Positions 49,316 to 57,780 of a DNA stretch of 64,000 nt are shown here, piece after piece (within the stretch, counting starts at the first letter, position 1; each line of letters opens with the position of its first letter). Location of the stretch: positions 9,238,001 through 9,302,000 of the forward strand of contig NZ_CP034463.1 in the NCBI RefSeq assembly GCF_003955715.1, written 5' to 3'. The DNA comes from Streptomyces aquilus (GTDB taxonomy: Bacteria; Actinomycetota; Actinomycetes; Streptomycetales; Streptomycetaceae). Position numbers and translations under genes: made by a program. The notes under the pieces are model-generated. The model saw nothing but the letters and a program-made list of their open reading frames with translations, did not search any database and had not been told where the DNA came from.

Positions 49316-50190
49316 GGGGTCCTCCTGCGGTTCGCGGTGAGCAGGACGGCGTAGGAGGCGATCACGATGACGAGGCCCAGGAGGAAGGAGACCGTGGCCG
49401 CGTAGTTGACCTGCTGACCGGTGAAGGCGAGGGAGTAGGCGTAGAGGTTGGCGGTGTAGGAGGAGCTGATGACGTCCGGGGCGATCTTCATCAGCAGGTT
49501 GGGTTCGTTGAACAGCTGGAAGCTGCCGATGACGGAGAACAGCAGGGTGAGCAGCAACGCGGGCCGCAGCGCGGGGAGTTTGACCGACCAGGCGATCCGC
49601 CAGGCGCCCGCTCCGTCCATCGCGGCCGCCTCGTACAGCTCCTGGGGGATGGTGCGCAGCGCCGCGTACAGGATGATCATGTTGTAGCCGACGAACTCCC
49701 AGGTCACGATGTTCGCCAGGCTGCCGAGCAGCCGGCCGTCGCTGAGGAAGTCCGGGGCGGGCAGCCCCAGATCCCGGCTCAGCTGGGCGAACGGACCGAA
49801 GTCCGGCCCGTACAGATAGCCCCACATGAGCGCGGCGACCACGCTGGGCACGGCGTACGGGACGAAGATGCCCAGCCGGATCACCCGTGCGAGCCGCAGC
49901 AGGCCGCTGTCCAGGGCGAGCGCGAACAGCAGCGCCAGGAGCAGCATCAGGGGCACCTGGATGACGAAGAAGAGGGCCACCCGGCCCACTCCGTGCAGGA
50001 GTTGGGGATCGCGCAGGGCCTGGGTGTAGTTGTCGAGGCCGACGAAGACGTTGCCGCCGATGAGCCGGTCCTGGAACAGGCTGAGGTAGGCGGCGTAGCC
50101 GAGCGGGGCGAGGAAGAGCAGCAGGAACAGGGCCAGGAACGGGGCGACGAACAGGGGTCCGGCCGCCCGGCGGCGGCGTGCGGCGGTCAT
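49312..50190 (-). CDS. Carbohydrate ABC transporter permease (MalF type)
   Basis: The 292-residue protein has six helices and the conserved EAA loop (ELYEAAAMDGAGAWRIAWSV). The basic N-terminus MTAARRRRAAG and first helix (FVAPFLALFLLLFLAPLGYA) fit the MalF/UgpA group. The ATG at 50190 lies one base after the stop of the solute-binding protein gene, so it relies on coupled translation. It forms a heterodimer with the following permease. Confidence 0.9.
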   Translation of the reverse strand: MTAARRRRAAGPLFVAPFLALFLLLFLAPLGYAAYLSLFQDRLIGGNVFVGLDNYTQALRDPQLLHGVGRVALFFVIQVPLMLLLALLFALALDSGLLRLARVIRLGIFVPYAVPSVVAALMWGYLYGPDFGPFAQLSRDLGLPAPDFLSDGRLLGSLANIVTWEFVGYNMIILYAALRTIPQELYEAAAMDGAGAWRIAWSVKLPALRPALLLTLLFSVIGSFQLFNEPNLLMKIAPDVISSSYTANLYAYSLAFTGQQVNYAATVSFLLGLVIVIASYAVLLTANRRRTP

Positions 50191-50191
50191 C

Positions 50192-51583
50192 TCAGCTCCC
50201 CTTGACGGTGAAGCCCTGGTTCTTGGCGTACGTCGTCATGCGCGACTGCCAGCTGCCGAGCGCGCGGATGGTGTCGGTGCGGTCGGCGAGGGACTTGCCG
50301 ACGGTCTCCGTCCAGTCGGTCGCCGCCTGGTCGAGGAACGGGGGCCACTGGAAAGAGGAGTTGACGGTGGAGCTGATGTCGGCGAAGACCTGGTTGACCT
50401 TCTGGCCGCCGTAGAAGGGTGGCGCGTCCGCGACGAACGCGGCGTCCGTGAGCAGGGCCTTGGTGGCGGGGAAGAAGAACTGCTCGGTGGCGAACATCTT
50501 CGCGCTGGCCGGGTCGCTGTTGAGGAACTGGGCGAACACGGCGGCGGCGACGGGGTTCTTGGTGGAGCGGATGACCGCGGTGGTGGAGCCGCCCCAGTTG
50601 CCGGAGCTCGGCTTGGCCGCGTCCCACTGGGGCAGCGGGGCCGCCCGCCACTTGCCGGACGTGGCCTTGGCGGAACCGGACAGGAACACCGGCCCCCAGG
50701 CGGCGGTGATCCAGGTGGCGTACTTGCCCTTGTTGAGGGCGGCGTACCAGGAGTCGGTGAAGTCGGGTTCCACACCGATGACGCCTTCCTTCGCGAGGCC
50801 GCCCCAGTAGGCGCCCAGCTTGCGGGAGACGGCGTCGTCGACGCTGATGGTGATCTCGCTCTTGCCGGAGGTGGCGTAGGGCTTGGCGCCCGCCTGCCAG
50901 AGCAGGCCGTGCCAGGCGGCGACCTGGTTGGCTGCGAGGTTGGTGAGGTAGGCGTCCGGGTCCGCCTTGTGCAGCTTGCGCGCGGCTGCCGCGAACTCGT
51001 CCCAGGTGCCGGGCACTTCGATGCCGTGCCGGTCGAAGATGTCCTTGCGGTACAGCATGCCCATCGGGCCGGTGTCCTGCGGTATCGCCCAGATCTCGCC
51101 GTCCGGCCCGCTGACCTGACTCCAAGTCCAGTCCACGAACGTCGACTTGAGCGCGGAGGCGCCGTACGGGCGCAGATCCAGCAGGCTGCCGGTGATCGTG
51201 AAGGTGGGGATGGCCTGGTACTCGATCTGCACCAGGTCCGGGGCGCCGCTGCCGGCCTTGAGGGCCGTCCGCAACTTCGTGTACTCCGGCGTGCCTTGGC
51301 CGGCGTTGACGACCTTGACCTTGACGGCCGGGTACTTCTTCTCGAAGAGGGCGACTTCCTTCGCGATGTTCGGGACCCACGTCCAGAACGTCAGCTCGGT
51401 CGGCGTCGTCATGGCCTTGTCGATGTCGGCCTGGGCGACCGGCTCGGCGGCGGCCGGGGAACCGCCGGAGTCGCCGCCGCCGCAGGCGGTGAGGGCGGCG
51501 CCGAGCGACAGGGCGCCCGTGGTGGAGAGGAACAGCCGACGGCTCATCGGCGAAGGGCTGGACGCGGAGGCGAAGTAGGGCAT
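50192..51583 (-). CDS. Sugar-binding lipoprotein of an ABC importer
   Basis: The 463-residue protein is an extracellular solute-binding protein family 1 member. It has a lipoprotein signal with twin Arg (MSRRLFLSTTGAL) and lipobox LTAC, so it is anchored outside the membrane, possibly by the Tat route. The SBP fold follows (LTFWTWVPNIAKEVALFEKK, GTWDEFAAAARKLH, and W-rich C-terminal SFQWPPFLDQ). ATG 51583 follows GGGAG; ATG 51547 would start at the twin Arg. It is first in the galactoside-type operon with two permeases, a GH42 enzyme and a propeller enzyme. Confidence 0.9.
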   Translation of the reverse strand: MPYFASASSPSPMSRRLFLSTTGALSLGAALTACGGGDSGGSPAAAEPVAQADIDKAMTTPTELTFWTWVPNIAKEVALFEKKYPAVKVKVVNAGQGTPEYTKLRTALKAGSGAPDLVQIEYQAIPTFTITGSLLDLRPYGASALKSTFVDWTWSQVSGPDGEIWAIPQDTGPMGMLYRKDIFDRHGIEVPGTWDEFAAAARKLHKADPDAYLTNLAANQVAAWHGLLWQAGAKPYATSGKSEITISVDDAVSRKLGAYWGGLAKEGVIGVEPDFTDSWYAALNKGKYATWITAAWGPVFLSGSAKATSGKWRAAPLPQWDAAKPSSGNWGGSTTAVIRSTKNPVAAAVFAQFLNSDPASAKMFATEQFFFPATKALLTDAAFVADAPPFYGGQKVNQVFADISSTVNSSFQWPPFLDQAATDWTETVGKSLADRTDTIRALGSWQSRMTTYAKNQGFTVKGS

Positions 51584-51919
51584 GGTGAACTCCCGCCGGA
51601 GGCGAAGATGGCGGCACGCCTGGCGAGGGCGTGCGGGGGCATGGTGGGGTGCGGCGCGTCGAGAGGCGCGCGCACGGGTGGGCCGGGGCGCGGAGGCCGG
51701 GACACGGCCGGGCGGTGCGTACGGAGTCAGGGGAGGCCGGCGCGTACGTCGCGTTCCGTGGAAGGCGCGGTCGCGGCCGGGCGGGGCGGGGCGCCGAAGG
51801 CCGGGGAAGACCTGGGGGCGCGGCCCGTCGTGTGCGGGTGCGCCTCGGCGTGGTCCGGGGCGGGGTCCCGACGGTGCGGGTACGGCGCCCGGGCGGAGGT
51901 GCCGGAGGTCAGCAGGCGG
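51584..51919. other. 336-base spacer before the sugar operon
   Basis: This very G-rich stretch between lacI and the binding-protein gene must hold the operon promoter unless it is read through from lacI. I find no clear -10/-35 pair and no palindrome that stands out as a LacI-type operator. Confidence 0.5.
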
Positions 51920-52987
51920 TCAGTGTCCGGTGTCCCGGCCTCCCTTCGCGAGCGGCCCGCTCGACGCCCGGACGATGAGGTCGACCGGTGGATCGGCGGC
52001 CGGCAGCGGTGTCGCGTCCGGGTTCTCGATGGCGTGCACCAGACGCTTGAGCCCTTCCTGGGCCACGGTGTCGAAGAGCTGGCGCACCGTGGTCAGGGGA
52101 GGCGTCACATAGGCGGCGACGGGAACGTCGTCGAAGCCGACGACAGAGACGTCCTGCGGCACCCGCCGCCCCGCCTCGGCCAGCGCCCGGACCAGACCGA
52201 TCGCCATGTCGTCGTTGGCGGCGAACACGGCGGTGACACCGGAGTCCCGGGCCACCTCCCGGCCCGCCGCGTATCCCGACGCGGCCGACCAGTCGCCCTC
52301 GATGACCGGGGGTACGGTCCGCCCGTGCGCGGTCAGTGCGGCCCGCCACCCCTCCAGGCGGTCGCGGGCGGCGTACCACCGCTGCGGACCGGCGAGGTGA
52401 TGGACCGTCATGTGGCCGAGTTCCAGGAGGTGTTCGGTGGCTGCCCGGGCCATCGGGCCGGCGCCGCCGCCCGCGGTCAGCACCAGGGGCGCGGTCACCG
52501 GTGAGGGCGCGCCCAGCACGAGGACGGGAACGTCGACGCGCAGGGGTGTCTCTCCCGCGGCGCCCTCCTCCTCGATCGGTTCGGAGATGACGATGCCGTC
52601 CACGCCCTGGTCGAGGAGTGAGCCGACCGCGCCGGCGACGCCCGCCGGATCGCCTTCCATCGTGTTGACCACCCGGAGCGCGTACCCCGTGTCCCGTACG
52701 GCCCGCTCGACGCCCATGAGCAGCGAGGCGGGCCCGTACAGGGCGGTGCCCAGCGTGACCACCCCGATGGAACGGGTGCGGCCCGAAGCCAGCGCCCGGG
52801 CGGCGTTGTTGCGCCGGTAACCGAGCTGCTCGGCGGCGTCGAGGACGCGTCTGCGCACGTCGGCGGAGACGTACGGCTCGTCGTTGAAGACCCTGGAGAC
52901 CGTCTTCTGGGAGACCCCGGCCAGCCGGGCCACGTCCACGCCGCTCGGCGCCGCGGAGGTCCCGCCGCGCTTCGTCCCTGGCGCCAT
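51920..52987 (-). CDS. LacI-family transcriptional regulator of the sugar operon
   Basis: The 355-residue protein has a LacI helix-turn-helix (VDVARLAGVSQKTVSRVFND), hinge helix (NNAARALASG) and a periplasmic-binding-type sugar domain (IGVVTLGTALYGPASLLMG, AVFAANDDMAIGLVRAL, DVSVVGFDDVPVAAYVTPPL). ATG 52987 follows GGGAG at seven bases. It is upstream of the binding-protein/permease/GH42 operon on the same strand and should repress it until its sugar (a galactoside or related oligosaccharide) binds. A perfect palindrome at 53077-53092 lies upstream of its start. Confidence 0.9.
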   Translation of the reverse strand: MAPGTKRGGTSAAPSGVDVARLAGVSQKTVSRVFNDEPYVSADVRRRVLDAAEQLGYRRNNAARALASGRTRSIGVVTLGTALYGPASLLMGVERAVRDTGYALRVVNTMEGDPAGVAGAVGSLLDQGVDGIVISEPIEEEGAAGETPLRVDVPVLVLGAPSPVTAPLVLTAGGGAGPMARAATEHLLELGHMTVHHLAGPQRWYAARDRLEGWRAALTAHGRTVPPVIEGDWSAASGYAAGREVARDSGVTAVFAANDDMAIGLVRALAEAGRRVPQDVSVVGFDDVPVAAYVTPPLTTVRQLFDTVAQEGLKRLVHAIENPDATPLPAADPPVDLIVRASSGPLAKGGRDTGH

Positions 52988-53076
52988 GTGCGTCTCCCGT
53001 CGACCGTTGTTTCGACCCCTTGATCGAATTCCTCGACCGGTTGAGCGAGGTCCGACTGCCGACAGGCATCCTTCCA

Positions 53077-53092
53077 ATGACTGCGCAGTCAT
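53077..53092. promoter_or_regulatory. 16-bp perfect palindrome with adjacent direct repeats
   Basis: ATGACTGCGCAGTCAT is a perfect palindrome about 90 bases before the lacI start. Two direct copies of CATGTCTACGC (53090-53100, 53104-53114) follow, the second ending in another CAGTCAT half-site. It could serve lacI or the plus-strand gene. Confidence 0.5.
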
Positions 53093-53254
53093 GTCTACGC
53101 GGACATGTCTACGCAGTCATACGGGACTCGTCAAGGGTTCGGGACGGATGAGGCTCCCTCCGGCGGGCCCTCGTCCATGGCGATCCGGCCCCCACTCTTA
53201 CCCCCGCCGGGTATATTGGCGGCGGTCGGTCCACCGAGAACCCGAAGAGCGGCG

Positions 53255-53710
53255 ATGACAGTGCGGGGAGCCTCCACCCCACGGAACCGTGCCCGGCAGG
53301 GCGTGGGCCGTGTGGTGTGCGCCGCCGTCGTCGCCGTGCTCGCGGCACTCGCCGTGCTGGTCCATCACGAGCTGTCCGCCCCGTCGACCGGCCCGGCCTC
53401 CGCATCCGCCCGGCACGTCATGACGCCCGGGACGACCATGCCGACCGACGACAACACGGCCGTCGCCGGCCAGGTCGCCGCCGCCGTCGTACCGTCGGCC
53501 GGCGAAGTCGATCGGGCGGGGTGCTCCGAGACGGCCATGCAGCACTGTTCGGCCGCCGGCGTCGAAGTGGTCAAGCTCCGGGCGCCCGTGCGGACACCGG
53601 TGCTGTGGAGTCCTTCCGCGCCCGAAGCCGTCGCCACGGGCCCCGAGGCCGCCGGGACGGTCGAGCGGGCACCCCCGGACCTGTCCGTCCTCTCCCAGCT
53701 GCGCATCTAG
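53255..53710 (+). CDS. Small anchored protein, DUF6153-like
   Basis: The 151-residue protein starts MTVRGASTPRNRARQGVGR, has one helix (VVCAAVVAVLAALAVLVHHEL) and an external Met/Thr/Ala-rich tail with Cys residues (CSETAMQHCSAAGVEVVKL). This helix plus MQHC pattern resembles DUF6153 proteins that occur with copper genes. ATG 53255 follows GAAGAG; upstream in-frame ATGs at 53105 and 53177 lack sites. It lies 96 bases upstream of a multicopper oxidase gene on the same strand and is probably in the same copper-related unit. Confidence 0.6.
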   Translation: MTVRGASTPRNRARQGVGRVVCAAVVAVLAALAVLVHHELSAPSTGPASASARHVMTPGTTMPTDDNTAVAGQVAAAVVPSAGEVDRAGCSETAMQHCSAAGVEVVKLRAPVRTPVLWSPSAPEAVATGPEAAGTVERAPPDLSVLSQLRI

Positions 53711-53806
53711 GCCGTGCCCAGCGGCTTCCTCGCGCCTGCGCGTCAGGCCGAGAAGCCCTCCGGCACGCCCACTTCCCTCTGCGCACCCGAGATCGAGGAC
53801 CCACCC

Positions 53807-55405
53807 ATGAACAGCATCCACCGCCGCTCCGTCCTGCTCGCCGGACTCGGCGCCGCGGGCGCCGGCACGCTCGCCGCCTGTACGAGCGACTCCGGTACGG
53901 CCCCCGCCGCCCTGGTCGACCCCTCCGGCCCGGCGGTCGCCGCGGCCGAGAAGCGGCGCAAGGGCACCGGCAGGACGCACCAGGTGACCCTGACCGCCGC
54001 CCCCGCCGTGCTCGACCTCGGCGCCGGGATCACGGCCAGGAGCTGGGCGTTCAGCGGCCGCGCCCCGGGCCAGGAGATCCGCCTCACCGCCGGCGACACC
54101 CTGGCCGCCGAACTCTCCAACCAGCTGCCCGACCGGACCGCGACCTCCCTGCACTGGCACGGCATCGCCCTGCGCAACGACATGGACGGCGTCCCCCCGG
54201 TGACCCAGCGAACCGTCCGCGCGGGCGCCAACCTCACCTACCGCTTCATCGCCGACGCACCCGGCACGTACTTCGTCCACCCCCATGTCGGCGTCCAGCT
54301 CGACCGCGGCCTGTACGCGCCGCTGATCGTCGAGGACCCCCGGGAGCCGCTGTCGTACGACGACGAATGGGTCGTCGTCCTCGACGACTGGGTCGACGGC
54401 GTCACCGGCACCCCCGACGAGGTCCTCGCCGAACTCCGCCACGGCATGGGCGGGATGGACATGGGCGACGGCTCCGGCTCCGGCGGCCATGACATGAGCG
54501 GCATGGACGGCATGGACATGGGAGAGGCCGCGGAAGCCTCTTCGTCGCCGTCCGGCGGCATGTCGACGAGGTTCATGCTGATGGGCGCCGAGAGCGCGCT
54601 GCTCGGCGGCGACGCCGGGGACGTCAGGTACCCGTACCACCTGGTCAACGGGCGGGTTCCCGCCGACCCGGACGTCTATCGCGGCAGGCCCGGGCAACGG
54701 GTCCGGCTGCGCCTGATCAACGCGGGCGGCGACACCGCGTACCGGGTGGCGCTCGGCGGCCACCGGATGACCGTCACGCACACCGACGGCTTTCCCGTCG
54801 AGCACCAGCAGGCCGACGCCCTCCTGATCGGGATGGGGGAGCGGTACGACGTGCTGGTCACCCTCGGCGACGGGGTCTTCCCGCTCGTCGCACTGGCCGA
54901 GGGCAAGGACGCCACCGGCATGGCCCTGGTCCGTACGGGACCGGGCGCCGCGCCGAGGGCGACCGTGCGCCCGAAGGAACTGGACGGCCGGATTCTGACG
55001 GCGTCCCGGTTGCGCGCGGCCGACGACGTCCGGCTGGCGTCCAGGAAGGAGGACCGGGTGCTGCGCGTCGAGTTGCGCGGCGGCATGGCCATGTACGACT
55101 GGACCGTCAACGGCAGGCCGTTCGACATGGACGACCCGGCCGCGCACCCGCTCACGGTCGAGGAAGGGCAGCGCGTCCGGCTCGACTTCGTGAACACCAC
55201 GAGCATGTGGCACCCGATGCATCTGCACGGGCACACCTACCAGCTCGACGGCGGCGGCCCGCGCAAGGACACCGCCGTCGTGCTGCCGAAGCGGAAGCTC
55301 TCCGTGGTCTTCGACGCCGACAACCCCGGCCAGTGGATGCTGCACTGCCACAACGCCTACCACGCGGAGGTCGGCATGATGGCACTGGTCGCCTACCGGG
55401 GCTGA
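53807..55405 (+). CDS. Multicopper oxidase, Tat-type lipoprotein with Met-rich insert
   Basis: The 532-residue protein has a twin-arginine signal (HRRSVLLAGLG) with lipobox LAAC, and the three cupredoxin regions. Copper ligands are visible: H116/H118 (HWHG), H158/H160 (VHPHVG), H469/H472/H474 (HPMHLHGH) and the type 1 set C514, H519, M524 (HCHNAYHAEVGMM). A Met/Asp/Gly insert (MGGMDMGDG, HDMSGMDGMDMG) at about 214-245 resembles the Met-rich helix of CueO, which favours cuprous oxidase activity. ATG 53807 follows GAGG. It probably detoxifies Cu(I) at the cell surface. Confidence 0.88.
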   Translation: MNSIHRRSVLLAGLGAAGAGTLAACTSDSGTAPAALVDPSGPAVAAAEKRRKGTGRTHQVTLTAAPAVLDLGAGITARSWAFSGRAPGQEIRLTAGDTLAAELSNQLPDRTATSLHWHGIALRNDMDGVPPVTQRTVRAGANLTYRFIADAPGTYFVHPHVGVQLDRGLYAPLIVEDPREPLSYDDEWVVVLDDWVDGVTGTPDEVLAELRHGMGGMDMGDGSGSGGHDMSGMDGMDMGEAAEASSSPSGGMSTRFMLMGAESALLGGDAGDVRYPYHLVNGRVPADPDVYRGRPGQRVRLRLINAGGDTAYRVALGGHRMTVTHTDGFPVEHQQADALLIGMGERYDVLVTLGDGVFPLVALAEGKDATGMALVRTGPGAAPRATVRPKELDGRILTASRLRAADDVRLASRKEDRVLRVELRGGMAMYDWTVNGRPFDMDDPAAHPLTVEEGQRVRLDFVNTTSMWHPMHLHGHTYQLDGGGPRKDTAVVLPKRKLSVVFDADNPGQWMLHCHNAYHAEVGMMALVAYRG

Positions 55406-55421
55406 ACGCCGTACGGCCGCC

Positions 55422-55940
55422 CTAGGTCAGGACCAACCAGCGGCGGCCGTCGATGAGTTCGCGGGCCGCGTCGAGATGTCCGGCGTGGCACGCGGTCTCG
55501 GTGATGACGTGCAGCAGGACGTCCCGCAGGGTGTGGAGGTGCGGCTCGCCGAACAGGTCGTGCGGCCACCAGGCCAAGGCGGCGTCGGCCGGGATGGCGG
55601 CGATGACCTCGTCGGCGAGCTCCGCCTCCCGCCGGTAGCCGTCGAGCACGGCGGCCGCCGGTACCCCGGGGGCCACCCGCCAGGCCTCGTCGCCGCTCGG
55701 CAGAGCGCGGATCACCTCCTCGTCCCCGGCGACGACGGCCCGGAACCAGAAGCGCTCGACGTCCAGCGCGAGATGCCGGACCATCCCCAGGCAGTGCCAT
55801 CCCGAGGGCAGCACGGGCCGTCGCAGCGCCTCCTCCTCGGCCCCCTCCAGGCCGTCGAGGATGCCGAGCACATGGCGTCGCTGGGAGTCCAACACCCTGA
55901 GGAGGGCGCTGACTTCGCTGTCCTGAACGTGTGGGGGCAT
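55422..55940 (-). CDS. DinB-family protein (DUF664)
   Basis: The 172-residue protein is a four-helix DinB-like protein: LLRVLDSQRRHVLGILDGLE, HCLGMVRHLALDVERFWFRA, HTLRDVLLHVITETACHAGH with the metal-binding histidine pattern (H in MVRHL, and HAGHLD). Members are predicted thiol-dependent transferases or mycothiol-linked enzymes. Specific function is unknown. ATG 55940 lies 11 bases after the RibD-like gene on the same strand, so both are one transcript. Confidence 0.82.
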   Translation of the reverse strand: MPPHVQDSEVSALLRVLDSQRRHVLGILDGLEGAEEEALRRPVLPSGWHCLGMVRHLALDVERFWFRAVVAGDEEVIRALPSGDEAWRVAPGVPAAAVLDGYRREAELADEVIAAIPADAALAWWPHDLFGEPHLHTLRDVLLHVITETACHAGHLDAARELIDGRRWLVLT

Positions 55941-55951
55941 CGGCTGTCCCG

Positions 55952-56596
55952 TCACTTGCGCCAGAGCAGGTGGTGGGTCACGCCGCTCGGGCTGGGCACG
56001 ACGTCCAGATGGAAGCGGTCCAGGAGTTCGTCCGGGGAGTCCCACAGCCGCAGCCCGGTCCCGAGCTTCACCGGCGCGACCGCCACATGGAGGGTGTCGA
56101 CGAGGTCGGCGTCGAGGAACTCGCGGACGGTGGTGACCCCGCCGCCGAGCCGGACGTCCTTGCCCTGCGCCGCTTCCCGCGCCAGCTCCAGCGCGGTGGC
56201 GGGGTCGGCGTCCACGAAGTGGAACGTGGTGTCGGAGAGGGTGATCGACGGGCGCGGGTGGTGGGTCAGCACGAACACCGGGGTGCGGAACGGCGGTTCC
56301 TCGCCCCACCAGCCGCGCCACTGGTGGTCCTGCCAGGGGCCGCGCTGCGGGCCGAACTTGTTGCGGCCCATGATCTCGGCGCCGATGTTGTTCCTGAAGT
56401 CCCGGGCGAAGTAGTCGTCCAGACCCCGGCTGCCACCGGGGTCGGTGCGGTTGGGCCAGCTCGCCGTCGCACCGGCCCAGGAGAACAGCCGCTCGGCTCC
56501 GTCGAGGCCGAACGGGTTCTCCAGGCTCTGGTTCTCGCCGGCGGCGACGCCGTCACTCGAGACCATGAAGTTCTGTACGCGCAGTAGCTGTGCCAT
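55952..56596 (-). CDS. RibD C-terminal/dihydrofolate-reductase-like family protein
   Basis: The 214-residue protein begins MAQLLRVQNFMVSSDGVAAG, shows the DHFR-like nucleotide-binding region GAEIMGRNKFGP and VFVLTHH, and ends with VRLGGGVTTVREFLDADLVD and the RibD_C strand PVKLGTGLRLWD. The substrate is unknown. It is the third member of this family in the window and is co-transcribed with the DinB-like gene. ATG 56596 follows AGGAGGAA. Confidence 0.83.
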   Translation of the reverse strand: MAQLLRVQNFMVSSDGVAAGENQSLENPFGLDGAERLFSWAGATASWPNRTDPGGSRGLDDYFARDFRNNIGAEIMGRNKFGPQRGPWQDHQWRGWWGEEPPFRTPVFVLTHHPRPSITLSDTTFHFVDADPATALELAREAAQGKDVRLGGGVTTVREFLDADLVDTLHVAVAPVKLGTGLRLWDSPDELLDRFHLDVVPSPSGVTHHLLWRK

Positions 56597-56701
56597 GTGT
56601 TCCTCCTGAGACGCCGATATCGGTGGTGAGACCCTGCCCGCCGCCGAAACTCATCGCCGATCCCGAGATCCGTCGGAAAAGGGCCCGGTGCGGGCGTTCG
56701 T

Positions 56702-57634
56702 TCACTGCTCCTGCGCGGACACGTGCTCCTGCTCCGCGACCGCCGCCGCGTGGTCCAGGGCGTGGTCGATGAAGCGCCGGGAGTTGGCCGGCAGGGCGCG
56801 GGACGTCAGCCAGGCGATGCCGATGTCGCGGGTGGTCTCCACGTCGGTGACCTGGAGGTAGCGGGGGGCGCGGCGGCCGGCCGGGGTGGCCGAGTGCGGG
56901 CGCGGGAGGAGCGAGACGCCGAGGCCCGCCGCGACCAGGCCGCGCAGCGTGGCCACCTCGTCGCCCTCGAAGCCGGCGCGCGGAGTGAAGCCGGACCGTC
57001 GGCACAGCGCCTCGGTGACGGCCCGCAGGCCCTGCTCGTGCCGGAGCATGATGAACGGCTCATCGGCGACCTCGGCCAGCCGCGCCCGGCGGCGCTGGGC
57101 CAGCCGGTGGCCCGGCGGCACGGCCAGCCACAGCGGCTCCACCAGCAGGCGCCGCCAGGTCACCAGCGCATGGCCGGGATCCTCGGCGGTGAGCAGCAGG
57201 TCGGCCGTGCCGTCCAGCAGCGTCCGGAGGAGGACGGCCTCGCTGCCCTGCCGCAGCTCGAAGCGGGCGAGCGGGAACCGCTCCCGGTAGCCGGTGATCA
57301 GCGACGGCAGCAGCCAGGTCCCCAGCGAGTGCAGGAACGCCAGTGGGATCAGGCCCGACTCCGGGGACACCGTCTCCCGCACCGCCCGCAGCCCATGGTC
57401 CAGCCGGTCCAGCACGTCGTCCACGTGCTCCTTGAACACCTGCCCGGCGGGTGTCAGCCGCAGCACCCGGCCCACCTGCTGGAACAGCTCGGCACCGACC
57501 TCGCGCTCCAGCCGCCGGAGGGCCCGGGACAGGGCCGGCTGGGTCAGATGCGCCTCCGCCGCGGCCTGCGTCACGGTCGCACCCTCGGCCACGGCCCGGA
57601 ACGACCGGAGTACCTGCACGTCCATGGAACCCAT
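56702..57634 (-). CDS. LysR-type transcriptional regulator, probable controller of the malic enzyme
   Basis: The 310-residue protein has an LTTR winged helix (MDVQVLRSFRAVAEGATVTQ, AEAHLTQPALSRALRRLERE) and a type 2 periplasmic-like effector domain (LIPLAFLHSLGTWLLPSLI). It may start at ATG 57634 or at ATG 57625 (MDVQV). It is divergent from the malic enzyme gene with 146 bases between, including CATTCGGACG/CATTGGACG direct repeats at 57648-57676 and a TGCATGCA palindrome. A local activator role with C4 acid or malate as effector is likely but inferred. Confidence 0.87.
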   Translation of the reverse strand: MGSMDVQVLRSFRAVAEGATVTQAAAEAHLTQPALSRALRRLEREVGAELFQQVGRVLRLTPAGQVFKEHVDDVLDRLDHGLRAVRETVSPESGLIPLAFLHSLGTWLLPSLITGYRERFPLARFELRQGSEAVLLRTLLDGTADLLLTAEDPGHALVTWRRLLVEPLWLAVPPGHRLAQRRRARLAEVADEPFIMLRHEQGLRAVTEALCRRSGFTPRAGFEGDEVATLRGLVAAGLGVSLLPRPHSATPAGRRAPRYLQVTDVETTRDIGIAWLTSRALPANSRRFIDHALDHAAAVAEQEHVSAQEQ

Positions 57635-57725
57635 GCTAGGGGTGCATGCATTCGGACGTATCCAGGCATTGGACGCATTGAATACGGCAAGACGACGATG
57701 GAACCCGACCGTGAGCCCCGACCCG

Positions 57726-57769
57726 CCCCTTCAGCCCCACTGCCCCTTCAGCCCTACCCGCCCCTTCAG
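57726..57769 (+). repeat. Three direct repeats in the malic enzyme leader
   Basis: CCCCTTCAG occurs at 57726, 57743 and 57761, spaced 17-18 bases; the last copy merges with the ribosome site GGGAG. It may be a slippage product or a translational element. Confidence 0.7.
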
Positions 57770-57780
57770 GGAGAACGACG

